Shown here one piece after another: positions 9,173 through 17,110 of a stretch of 48,874 nt of DNA. Source of the stretch: a virus; the IMG/VR virus record IMGVR_UViG_3300042391_000653, positions 1 to 48,874 of that record; one strand, 5' to 3'. Within the stretch, counting starts at the first letter, position 1. Every line of letters begins with the position of its first letter. A program made the position numbers and the translations under genes. The notes beneath the pieces are model-generated. The model saw only the letters and a program-made list of their open reading frames with translations. It searched no databases and was not told where the DNA came from.

Positions 9173-9712
9173 TTATCCTAAATTTGCTATTGATGTGGGC
9201 CAAGGAAGGTCAGAAATTGAATAAGCCGCGGGACCAGGATCATTAACCATTTCCTGAGAGATGTAGGTCTCAATACCCTCAACAACGAGCATGACATCAT
9301 CTCGGGCGCGACCACGGACTCGGTAGGACACCACGCTGAAATAGCGCCCGTCATACTGGAACATGTCGTTAAGGCGGTTTTGATATTCCCAAGGGGCAGA
9401 AATACCAGCGGCTCGGAAGTCATCAATAGATGCCACAAAGTTAGTTAATTGAGTGGGTTGACGACCCTCAGGAATAGCGCGCTTCTGATCCTCAGATTCC
9501 GTAATCATCAAGACAGGAACGACTACACCAGTCTTGTAGCGACGACCGCCATTACCATAGGTACCTTCGTCGTAAACATCATCGTAGAGGCTGGATGCTG
9601 AGGCGCTAGTGCCCAGTGGTACAAACTCATACCATACGATGGCTTCGCCAGCCTGAGAATGATATGAGCGGTAATGCTTCCTGATAACGGATAACTCTCT
9701 GCGGACATCCAT
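9173..9712 (-). CDS. Head-tail connector protein, unknown family
   Basis: 179 residues from an ATG at 9712, five bases after the previous stop and without a good Shine-Dalgarno, so translation may be coupled. The sequence is beta-rich with an Arg/Asp-rich end (YRVRGRARDDVMLVVEGIE) and no catalytic motifs. It is encoded between two other neck genes in the portal-capsid-tail order, so a head closure role is likely. I do not recognise the family. Confidence 0.5.
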   Translation of the reverse strand: MDVRRELSVIRKHYRSYHSQAGEAIVWYEFVPLGTSASASSLYDDVYDEGTYGNGGRRYKTGVVVPVLMITESEDQKRAIPEGRQPTQLTNFVASIDDFRAAGISAPWEYQNRLNDMFQYDGRYFSVVSYRVRGRARDDVMLVVEGIETYISQEMVNDPGPAAYSISDLPWPTSIANLG

Positions 9713-9717
9713 GGCTA

Positions 9718-10518
9718 TCAGTAATACGCGATGTTAGAGAATGATCCAGTAGGAATTGCGCCGTCAATAAGAACATCCGTACGGAGGTCCTCTTCCTTAG
9801 TCTCAGTTTCCACAATACCTGCATCAATGGTGGGCCATAGGCGTTCAGGCATTGTGTAATCACCAAGTTCGCGCGGGCGGTACAAGGGAACAAGGTAGTT
9901 CGTGGTACGCGAGTTACGGCGAAGGGTGAACACTTCAATACGGTCAAAGCCGATATTAAGAGCGGCGGCATGTCGCTTGTATTCGCCTTCCCACTGCGCC
10001 AGTAATGCTTGCACCATACGGAAACGCTGGCTGGCTGGGATGTGGATTGATTCTGAGGTCATAACATCAATGTCACGACTGAACTCAGTCATTAGCGCCC
10101 AAAGTGCTTCGCAGATCGTGGCAATGCCGATGGCGTTAATAACAACATCAGACATTTCTTCAAGTTTATATTTTAGGTTAACCGTGTGTTTTTCAACGGC
10201 GCGCTGGGCGTAAAAAGAAAGATCATCTGGGGTAACCCATTCATAATAGTAACCCTCAACTAACAATGTGGTGCTTGACGACAGGGTGTTAGACAGACGA
10301 ACAACACCATTACGGGAGTCAATCGTGTATTCGCTGGGAGCCAATGTTGAGGCTGATCCTGAGCCTGAGTACTTGGCAACCCAAATAGTGCTGGTGTCAA
10401 TGTTGATATGACCCAACTCATATGTACGCCCTACTACGGGAAAAGATACCTGAAAGAACTTCGGGAAATCTCGTAGATAGGTTCTTGCAATTGTTTCAAC
10501 ATCTGTGATGGTTGCCAT
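9718..10518 (-). CDS. Head-tail adaptor protein, unknown family
   Basis: 266 residues from ATG at 10518. A GTG two codons upstream is possible, but AGGTG is spaced better for the ATG. The N-terminal FPKFFQVSFPVVGRTYELGH and the strand-rich middle (STLAPSEYTIDSRNGVVRLS) suggest a beta domain followed by a helical domain ending in PRELGDYTMPERLWPT. It is in the connector block after the collar-domain gene. Position suggests an adaptor between portal and tail. The family is not recognised. Confidence 0.5.
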   Translation of the reverse strand: MATITDVETIARTYLRDFPKFFQVSFPVVGRTYELGHINIDTSTIWVAKYSGSGSASTLAPSEYTIDSRNGVVRLSNTLSSSTTLLVEGYYYEWVTPDDLSFYAQRAVEKHTVNLKYKLEEMSDVVINAIGIATICEALWALMTEFSRDIDVMTSESIHIPASQRFRMVQALLAQWEGEYKRHAAALNIGFDRIEVFTLRRNSRTTNYLVPLYRPRELGDYTMPERLWPTIDAGIVETETKEEDLRTDVLIDGAIPTGSFSNIAYY

Positions 10519-10532
10519 GAACACCTATCTTA

Positions 10533-10688
10533 CTATTGATCGCCGGAACCTGCTCCCGGAATTGAGTCTTGGGCGGCCTGATTAACGCCAGGTTGGGTAT
10601 CACGCAGTCGGTGGACCATAAAACCGCGCTTCAGAATGATCTGCTCCGCGGCAACATTTTCAATTGGTTCAATAGGCGTATCACTCAT
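10533..10688 (-). CDS. Small protein (51 residues) in head-tail block
   Basis: The ATG at 10688 overlaps the stop of the collar-domain gene (ATGA) and the frame ends in TAG at 10535-10533, 14 bases before the next start. It begins MSDTPIEPIENVAAEQIILK and ends in a Gly/Pro-rich tail. It has a predicted short amphipathic helix and no motif. The overlap arrangement and absence of other coding in this gap argue that it is translated. Function unknown. Confidence 0.6.
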   Translation of the reverse strand: MSDTPIEPIENVAAEQIILKRGFMVHRLRDTQPGVNQAAQDSIPGAGSGDQ

Positions 10689-12130
10689 GTGTGGCGAATA
10701 AACCAGCGAACGCGAATGCTTTTAGAAAGGATACTGAATGCACTAGTAGAACCATTAGGGGCCGTAGTACCTGCAACAGTACCCACATCAATAGTAGTAG
10801 TTGTACTACCAACAGGAACAGTAATATTAACTGATGTTGGTAGTGTAACTGTGGGGGTGCCACCAGAACTAGTAGTGCCAGTTGTAATGTCCGTAGGTGA
10901 ATCTGATGTAAGAACCATTCCAGTACCACCGTAATTACCAGGATAATAATCCGCTTCATAGTGGGGTGTATTTAGCGGAATTGATGATCTGATAGCAAAA
11001 TACTTAGTACCACCTGGTACACCACCATAGGTATAGTGAGCATGTCCAGTACCAGACATACTCCCAGTTAAAGAGTAGTTAGTTGCAGGGTTACCAGTAA
11101 TATTACCAAAACTCGTTGTTCCAGATTTGTTACCAACAACGGTGCTGTATGTATGGTCGTGGGCGGGAAGTTTAGCGAGGTCTAGGGTAGCCGTATTTGC
11201 TGAACTGGCTACCTTACCGTTAGTACTGATTTCTGCTGAGGTTGCCCCAACTACACCAGTTTCACCAGTTAAGTTTGGTAAGTAAAAAGTATCTCCACTA
11301 GTTGGGAATAAACCAGTAGATGGATTAGGAAAAGAATAACCAATAGCATTAAATAATGATAGATATTTATTAGATTCGCCACTCTTAGATAATCCCTGAC
11401 CGTTACACTCAAGATAAAAAGCGGCGTTTGGGGAGGCGGTGGTGTTATGCGTACCAGCAAAGGCAAAAATGCCACCAATGGGAATCTTTGCTCCTTCAAC
11501 ATCAACCGTTGTTGACAATGCCGACCAGCCACCCGAGGTCGTTCTAACATAAGTAACGCCACCAGAGATAACAGTATCTCCAATGACATCCTTAGCATTA
11601 GTTGTAGGAGCAGACGCAGATGCATAGGTAACGGGCGCTGAGTTTATGATGCGCTTGTCCACAATATTTGCGTCAGTTAAGGAACCCGATGGGATACGAT
11701 ATACAGTCGCAATCAGAGCATCAGTACTTGGGTAATAATTAGAACCAACTAAAGGACTAGTTCCACTAGCAAGAGTGTTAGTACTCTGTGGGAGCGTAGG
11801 GTTAGTATCGTTCTCAACGCCCGCTACCACCGTAAGTGCGGCGGTACTTCCTGCTAGACGAACCACAACAAGGTCAAACCGTGTCTGAGTGGCTTGGGTG
11901 GAGAGAAAATTGTCCGCCGCAAAAGAGTAGGGCACTCCATTAATAATGGCTACACCAGCGGCAACATTTACTGTGTTGCCATCTGCAACCGTAACCCCAC
12001 CGCCACTACGGATATAGTTCAGAGTGTTCCCAAGTGCTTCAAAGTCAACCGAGTCGGGTTCGGCTTGGTTAATGTTTGAATACTTGTTAGAAGACCCTGT
12101 CGCAGTAGCGTTGGGGACGATCAGTGCCAT
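10685..12130 (-). CDS. Tail-collar-domain fibre or head fibre protein
   Basis: 481 residues, GAGGT upstream of the ATG. Residues about 225-290 match a phage tail collar domain: IPIGGIFAFAG, FYLECNGQGLSKS, YLSLFNAIGYSF and DTFYLPNLTG. The C-terminal part is Gly/Thr/Ser-rich with an AHDH segment, as in short tail fibre tips. The N-terminal part (NTLNYIRSGGGVTVADGNTVNVAAG) looks like an attachment or trimerisation region. It lies between the capsid block and the neck genes, far from the other fibres. A short tail fibre, whisker/collar or capsid-attached fibre are all possible. Confidence 0.75.
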   Translation of the reverse strand: MALIVPNATATGSSNKYSNINQAEPDSVDFEALGNTLNYIRSGGGVTVADGNTVNVAAGVAIINGVPYSFAADNFLSTQATQTRFDLVVVRLAGSTAALTVVAGVENDTNPTLPQSTNTLASGTSPLVGSNYYPSTDALIATVYRIPSGSLTDANIVDKRIINSAPVTYASASAPTTNAKDVIGDTVISGGVTYVRTTSGGWSALSTTVDVEGAKIPIGGIFAFAGTHNTTASPNAAFYLECNGQGLSKSGESNKYLSLFNAIGYSFPNPSTGLFPTSGDTFYLPNLTGETGVVGATSAEISTNGKVASSANTATLDLAKLPAHDHTYSTVVGNKSGTTSFGNITGNPATNYSLTGSMSGTGHAHYTYGGVPGGTKYFAIRSSIPLNTPHYEADYYPGNYGGTGMVLTSDSPTDITTGTTSSGGTPTVTLPTSVNITVPVGSTTTTIDVGTVAGTTAPNGSTSAFSILSKSIRVRWFIRHT

Positions 12131-12138
12131 TAGTTACC

Positions 12139-12408
12139 TCAAACGGTGTCGTAGATGTTGGAGTGACGAACGAGGTAGTCGTACAAGTCACGGGGGAGTT
12201 TGTAGCGCTTACCATCTACAAAATCAAAAGTAGTGCGACCCCAATACATCTTCCATGTTCCCTTAACGCGGGCAACAACGAAGTTGTCATCAGAGTTACT
12301 TGCAGTGGCTGGTGCTACTGCCTTAGGTGTTTGTTCCAAGACTTCCACTGCTTCATCAATGTCATCTTGTTGTTCTGCAAAAGCCATCGTATTTTTACGC
12401 GATGTCAT
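12139..12408 (-). CDS. Small protein downstream of capsid gene
   Basis: 89 residues, ATG with AGGAG upstream. An acidic N-terminal half (EQQDDIDEAVEVLEQ) is followed by a basic, aromatic segment (GTWKMYWGRTTFDFVDGKRY). It lies between the terminator after the capsid gene and the collar-domain gene. Small proteins at this place are often head decoration or head completion factors. I do not recognise the family. Confidence 0.6.
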   Translation of the reverse strand: MTSRKNTMAFAEQQDDIDEAVEVLEQTPKAVAPATASNSDDNFVVARVKGTWKMYWGRTTFDFVDGKRYKLPRDLYDYLVRHSNIYDTV

Positions 12409-12445
12409 GGGTTTCTCCTATTGTTTGTTTTATGAAATTATTAAT

Positions 12446-12467
12446 GGTGGGGGATTTCTCCCCCACC
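12446..12467 (-). terminator. Hairpin terminator after the capsid gene
   Basis: Perfect nine-base stem GGTGGGGGA/TCCCCCACC. On the minus strand the loop is GAAA, a stable GNRA-type tetraloop, followed by an A/T-rich stretch. It lies 26 bases after the capsid stop and before the next start, so it probably ends or attenuates transcription, or stabilises the capsid mRNA. Confidence 0.7.
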
Positions 12468-12492
12468 ACCAACATTAGTTTGATTCTAAGAA

Positions 12493-13602
12493 TCAGGAAA
12501 TTGAACCACCGAGGGTGTTGATAACAACGCGGGATTCGTGAGTAATAACTCCGAAGCCCCAAATTGCGTACCAAGCCAAACCGTGTTCACGACCGAAGTC
12601 AATGACACCACCGTCACGGAGTTCCACTGGCAATGCAATGGCGTGACCAAATGCGTTGTCACCGATCATGATGGCGTTGTAAGCGTCAGCGTTCTCTTGG
12701 AAGCCCGCCGAAGCGTTGCTGTCAAGGGTTGCGCCAAGTTCGTACAACGGGGCGCCAGACGCAGTTGCGTCCAAGCCCTTCTTGACCTGCGTGGTTTCAA
12801 TGAACACGACATCGTAGATACGACCGATTTCACCGAGCATGAAGTTGCCAGGTGCGGCGTACTTCGTGACTTCAATGAATTCGGGCCAGTCGCGGAGCGA
12901 ACGAGCCTGTGCGGGGTGAACGAAGCAGACATAGGTGTCGCCCAAACGCGGGATGTTCTGACCAGCAAGAACTTCAACTGCGTCCTTGATGGAAGCAGGC
13001 GAGAGGTAGCCAGGTGCAGAAGCCGAGCCGAGGGTACCAGCGTCGTACGGGCTGAGTGCGCCACGAGCCGAAGCGGCGGTGCGACCGAAGACAACTGACG
13101 GAGCGACAGCAGAGCCGCCACCGAAAGGAACGCCAGCCTTGTACAGCGTGTTACGGGCCTGGATGTCCATGCTCTGTGCCATGTGGCGACCGAGCAAGCG
13201 TGAAGACGAAGCCATGACATCGTCAAATGCCGCATTAAGCAAGAGTTCCGTAACGGCAACTGCCTGACCATGTTCGGTCACTGTGATCTGAATCTGGCTT
13301 GCTGACAATGCGACAGGCTCCATACGCACACCTTCAGTGAGCGTGGCGCCTGCTGATTCGTCAACGCTGAGGTTGTTGTATCGCATGAAGTTGATGGTCA
13401 AACCAGGCTGAACGCCCAATTCGGTCTTCTTTACTGCGAACTGCTCAAAGCGCAGAACTGGCATGGCTTGGAACAAGATTTCCTTGGACCAAATTTGTTG
13501 AATTGCGGGTGAAAGAGTTGCGTCACTGGAATAACCGGTCGTGGTAATTGAACCAAGACCTGCTCCGGTAATCGCACCTCCTACTGGGGCGGGAAGGGCC
13601 AT
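12493..13602 (-). CDS. Major capsid protein (N4-gp56-like)
   Basis: 369 residues. It builds the icosahedral shell and probably has the HK97 fold. The stretch ASQIQITVTEHGQAVAVTE and the following LLNAAFDDVM with LGRHMAQSMDIQARNTLY are typical of the N4 gp56 capsid family. The C-terminus (FGHAIALPVELRDGG, then YAIWGFGVI) matches as well. It lies directly after the scaffold and is followed by a strong hairpin. GGAGGAT precedes the ATG within a small stem-loop. Base composition is more GC-rich than its neighbours, as often seen for the most highly expressed gene. Confidence 0.9.
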   Translation of the reverse strand: MALPAPVGGAITGAGLGSITTTGYSSDATLSPAIQQIWSKEILFQAMPVLRFEQFAVKKTELGVQPGLTINFMRYNNLSVDESAGATLTEGVRMEPVALSASQIQITVTEHGQAVAVTELLLNAAFDDVMASSSRLLGRHMAQSMDIQARNTLYKAGVPFGGGSAVAPSVVFGRTAASARGALSPYDAGTLGSASAPGYLSPASIKDAVEVLAGQNIPRLGDTYVCFVHPAQARSLRDWPEFIEVTKYAAPGNFMLGEIGRIYDVVFIETTQVKKGLDATASGAPLYELGATLDSNASAGFQENADAYNAIMIGDNAFGHAIALPVELRDGGVIDFGREHGLAWYAIWGFGVITHESRVVINTLGGSIS

Positions 13603-13607
13603 TTTAA

Positions 13608-13622
13608 TATCCTCCGTGGATA
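13608..13622 (-). promoter_or_regulatory. Hairpin overlapping the capsid Shine-Dalgarno
   Basis: On the minus strand TATCC pairs with GGATA around ACGGA, so GGAGG is partly in the stem. The core ATCCAC-GGAGGAT is nearly the same as in the sheath leader (8003-8020). Confidence 0.4.
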
Positions 13623-13645
13623 GTTAGTTGTTGGGTTATTTGGTT

Positions 13646-14431
13646 TTAGAAACGGCCTCGGGAGTTCCGAGTCGCTTGCATGAGCCGTTCGCGCATTTTC
13701 GTGTACTGATCCATCGGCATATTACGGATATCATCCGCAGACATCGTTTGGTATTCCTGTTGGTTGTCCATTGGCCCAGTCGGGGGCGCAGTTACCTGCG
13801 GTCCCCGCAGACGACCACTTTGTGAGGTTGCCTGTTGGATTGATTCAATTATAGCACTACTACGATCACGAAGTACTGCAATACTGTTTTCAATATCTTC
13901 TTCACTATTACCCGCAATGAGGTCAATCAATTCCGGGATAATTGTTTCTTGTTCTTCCGTCAAACGACGCTGACGATAAGACTCAATTTGCTGGATGCGG
14001 CGTTCTTTTTCAAGAAGCGCTTCCTGCACCTGGCGCTGTTGTTCCATGTCTTCAAACTTGGAACGCCATTCCTGCTCAACCTGGTTAATGCGTTGGTTGA
14101 ACTCATCTTCGCGCTTGGCGAGGAGTTCTTTTGCGCTGAGTTCTTGGATTTCGCGCTGGCGGAGGATTTCAGCCTCAGTCTTGGCGCGCTCATCGGCTTC
14201 TTTGCGAGCGGCTTCGCGCTCCTGAGCGATGATGCTCAATTGCTCCTCAAGGGTCTTGACACGACCGTCAGCGTCTTCAACGCGTCGGTACAACTTGTCC
14301 TTCTCCTGACGGCGAATTGCTTCAACCTCAGTCTCAGAGAACACGCGACCCTCAGTCTTGGGGGTTTGCTGTTCTTGGGGTGTGCTTTCAACGGGGATCA
14401 TAATCCCGTCACCATTAAAGGCGTTACTCAT
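13646..14431 (-). CDS. Capsid scaffolding protein
   Basis: 261 residues, AAGGA before the ATG. Almost the whole middle (about residues 35-150) is a charged coiled coil rich in Glu, Arg and Gln. The N- and C-terminal ends are Pro/Gln-rich, and the last residues are basic (MRERLMQATRNSRGRF). This composition and its place between portal and capsid fit a scaffold that directs capsid assembly and leaves or is cleaved later. No protease domain is attached and none was seen nearby. Confidence 0.8.
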   Translation of the reverse strand: MSNAFNGDGIMIPVESTPQEQQTPKTEGRVFSETEVEAIRRQEKDKLYRRVEDADGRVKTLEEQLSIIAQEREAARKEADERAKTEAEILRQREIQELSAKELLAKREDEFNQRINQVEQEWRSKFEDMEQQRQVQEALLEKERRIQQIESYRQRRLTEEQETIIPELIDLIAGNSEEDIENSIAVLRDRSSAIIESIQQATSQSGRLRGPQVTAPPTGPMDNQQEYQTMSADDIRNMPMDQYTKMRERLMQATRNSRGRF

Positions 14432-14484
14432 TTTCCTTACCTCTTTGTTGTTGGGCTTTTATTAGCAATTGTTAAATAACGGTT

Positions 14485-16158
14485 TTATTCTTCGTCGGGC
14501 ACACGACGCTGGGCAAGCCTTGCTCCGTATGCTCGTTGGATTATGTTGTTAATCATCTGTCCTTCGGCGTCACCGATCTCTCCCATAGGAGGACCTGCTT
14601 GTCCTTCGGCTGTGTTTTCACCACCAGATACTACACTATTCTCTCCACCTTGTCCGGGGAAAATACCAGTAGTAATCATTACTGCCTGTTGTATTTGAGC
14701 GCGCACCATATCTAGTGCACCTTGGTCCAATGCGTCGTCACGCAATTCCTCAAAGATTTCAAGCAATTTCTCTCGTGGGAACTCTTCACCAAGAGCGCGC
14801 AATGCACCTTCCTTGGATTCTAAACCAAGAGCCATCTTGGCTTGAACTTCGTTAAGTTTGATAAGAACATCAACAGGCAATGGCTCAGGCCAGTGGACTT
14901 GAGTCTGGTAGGTAACGGGGTCGGCGGGGTCAAGTTCGTATGCCTGGTCAGGTTCGGGCATTGCCGCAAGGCTTGGGTTGTACTGAAGCATTTGCGATTC
15001 AAAGACAGCCGCAGTACGGATGATTACTTCATTGATCTTTTCTAGACCCTTAGTGAAGTGAATCTTCTTTTGGTTGTACTTATTCATCATTGGCTGGTAT
15101 TGGATAGCCAATGCCACGCCTGATGTATTAGAGACTGGTTGGAACTGACCTAAGGCTGTTTCAGGTACGCCAGTAATTTCATGCATGGCGCGCTTAATGA
15201 ACTGAATGTATTCCAGTGCACCAGCCATGTTTCCGCTGGATTCAAGGTTGAACACACTGGCTTCCTTAGGAAGACCAGCCCAGACCTTCTTAGGTCCACG
15301 CTCCAACTGGCTTGCCTTGGCGCCAGTGATGATAGTGACTGGTGCGGCGTGGTAGTTGATGATGTCCGATACTTCGGTCATCTTTTCGTTTAGTTCGCGG
15401 TTCAGAGAGATGATGTCCCAAATGTCTGACTGACCCCATGGTGATGACGAGATAGTCATGTTAGGGATATGGACAATCGGGATAACACCAATTGCATTGT
15501 CGTACTGATCAATCAGTTCATCATTAATGTACTGCTCTACGGAATCCTCAGTCAGGATTTCGGTAAAGGTGTACACCTGACGGGTGCCCTCAGGGCTGGT
15601 GCCCCAAAAGCGGTACTTCAACTTGAACCGCAGGATGCGATCACGGTCGTGTGGGTGATACTCGGGGAAACAATGCGCTGGGTTCAGCGGGATAATACGG
15701 ATACGACCAGCATGGGTAATACCAGCAGAGTCAATAAAGGGTTCTTCGTAGGCGACTTTGACGAAGCAGTCACCAGTTACACCAGCCAATTGACCCATTT
15801 CCCATAAGACATAGTGCTTAGAGTTATGTTGTTCCCATACTGTTTGTAGCAAATGCGGAATAATGGCTGCGTTCTGTTCTGGCGTTTTGAACTGGATACC
15901 CTTACCAAAGCAGAAGTTAGTGATGTAGTCCGACATGGTGCGGACATAGTTCATCGTGATGTTCTGTTCGCCCATCTCACGACGGTAAGACCAGTGGTGA
16001 CCGAGGTACCATGCCCAGCACGATGAATAGCGGTTTAGGCGCGGTCCATGTACTTCAAATTCCTCATCGGCTAATTCCACCAAGCCCAAAGGCGAGATAG
16101 AAACCGTGAGGTCACTGGATGATGCTCTATAGGATGGTGACCAAAAGTCAACGGGCAT
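14485..16158 (-). CDS. Portal protein
   Basis: 557 residues, AAGGAT before the ATG. It forms the vertex ring for DNA packaging and exit. The motifs CWAWYLGHHWSY, VPIVHIPN-like VIPIVHIPNM, then LNRELNEKMTEVSDIINYHAAP and MHEITGVPETALG are characteristic of SPP1 gp6-like portals. The length is normal. The C-terminal tail is acidic and Gly-rich. The terminase lies upstream and the scaffold downstream, the usual order except for inserted small genes between terminase and portal. Confidence 0.9.
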   Translation of the reverse strand: MPVDFWSPSYRASSSDLTVSISPLGLVELADEEFEVHGPRLNRYSSCWAWYLGHHWSYRREMGEQNITMNYVRTMSDYITNFCFGKGIQFKTPEQNAAIIPHLLQTVWEQHNSKHYVLWEMGQLAGVTGDCFVKVAYEEPFIDSAGITHAGRIRIIPLNPAHCFPEYHPHDRDRILRFKLKYRFWGTSPEGTRQVYTFTEILTEDSVEQYINDELIDQYDNAIGVIPIVHIPNMTISSSPWGQSDIWDIISLNRELNEKMTEVSDIINYHAAPVTIITGAKASQLERGPKKVWAGLPKEASVFNLESSGNMAGALEYIQFIKRAMHEITGVPETALGQFQPVSNTSGVALAIQYQPMMNKYNQKKIHFTKGLEKINEVIIRTAAVFESQMLQYNPSLAAMPEPDQAYELDPADPVTYQTQVHWPEPLPVDVLIKLNEVQAKMALGLESKEGALRALGEEFPREKLLEIFEELRDDALDQGALDMVRAQIQQAVMITTGIFPGQGGENSVVSGGENTAEGQAGPPMGEIGDAEGQMINNIIQRAYGARLAQRRVPDEE

Positions 16159-16163
16159 TGGGG

Positions 16164-16811
16164 TTAATCCTTAGGTAATCCGAGTTGTTCGGCTAAAATT
16201 GATGCTTCTACGCCGACCATTTCTTGACGAGGTGGAAGAATGCTTACACGGCGTCGTCCCGATGTGGGGTCAATGCCCTTGTCTGTCACAAGGGGTGAAG
16301 TTCCCTCATGCCAAAATTGCTCTGGATGTAGGTGCGTAGGGATTTTTATGTCACCGATATATGGGGTTTTGGCATTAGGGCCAACATTCCCTATGGAATC
16401 TTGACGACCCAATGCCCCAATTTGCATAGCGGCTTCAAGACCACCAGCAGTTTTTGGTAGTGCTACAGAGGTATCTTGCTGGACAATGCCAGTTGACGGG
16501 TCATGCCAGCCACCTTGAATCATATTTGCGCCTGGGGAACCCAGTACATCTGCGTTTCGTCGGTTAAAGTCAAGAAGTTGGGTAGTTGCAGGTTCAGAGG
16601 GGTCTACTGGAACTTCAGCCCCGCGACCTGATTCGGGTGCATAACCAACAGAAAGAACATTACGAGCAGGACCACCTGCACCACGACCAGATGTGCGTAT
16701 AGAAAACCCATCATCAGGCTTTTGTGGTCCATGCTTTGCAATTTCAGCGGGTGACAATTCACCACGACGAGTATCAGCGCGTGATCCTCTATTCCTACGG
16801 CGTAGACCCAT
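16164..16811 (-). CDS. Unknown phage protein next to portal
   Basis: 215 residues from the ATG at 16811, which overlaps the previous stop (TGATG). A TTG one codon upstream is possible. The N-terminus is strongly basic (LRRRNRGSRADTRRGEL), the rest is Gly/Pro-rich with little predicted fold, and the last segment is helical (GVEASILAEQLGLPKD). It contains no catalytic motif. The composition suggests a disordered, DNA- or capsid-associated protein. It is translated just before the portal. Function unknown. Confidence 0.55.
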   Translation of the reverse strand: MGLRRRNRGSRADTRRGELSPAEIAKHGPQKPDDGFSIRTSGRGAGGPARNVLSVGYAPESGRGAEVPVDPSEPATTQLLDFNRRNADVLGSPGANMIQGGWHDPSTGIVQQDTSVALPKTAGGLEAAMQIGALGRQDSIGNVGPNAKTPYIGDIKIPTHLHPEQFWHEGTSPLVTDKGIDPTSGRRRVSILPPRQEMVGVEASILAEQLGLPKD

Positions 16812-17110
16812 CAACTGTCCCCTGACTTCTTTATCTTTACGGGAGTAATAGACCTAATCATACCACGAGGAATATGCATAGGATTTGAACAAATAAGTAT
16901 ACCATCATCGTCATAATAGAAGGACGAGTACAAGGTCAGGTACTTCTCGGCATATTCATCTATAACCCAGCCAATAGTAATGGGGTCAATAATGCGTGGT
17001 TCGTATTTGGCTGGGTCAATCCAACCACCAGGTCCGTCAAAGGCGTCATCCCAAACGACAACAACTGCCTTAAGGTTTTCCTTGTCAGACATACGACCCC
17101 CACCAATCAT
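16811..17110 (-). CDS. Small acidic phage protein, unknown
   Basis: Up to 99 residues from an ATG at 17110 that overlaps the phosphoesterase stop (ATGA). An internal ATG at 17092 after GGTGGGGG would give MSDKENLKAV and 93 residues. The core (VVWDDAFDGPGGW, WVIDEYAEKYLTLYSSFYYDDDG, MHIPRGMIRSI) is a compact alpha/beta fold that I have seen in other phage small proteins but cannot name. It is translationally coupled on both sides. Function unknown. Confidence 0.6.
   Translation of the reverse strand: MIGGGRMSDKENLKAVVVVWDDAFDGPGGWIDPAKYEPRIIDPITIGWVIDEYAEKYLTLYSSFYYDDDGILICSNPMHIPRGMIRSITPVKIKKSGDS

Noticed and set aside
12538-13098. 186-codon plus-strand frame opposite the capsid gene
   Set aside because: It lies wholly within the capsid coding region on the other strand, lacks a ribosome site, and has Arg/Val-rich shadow composition.
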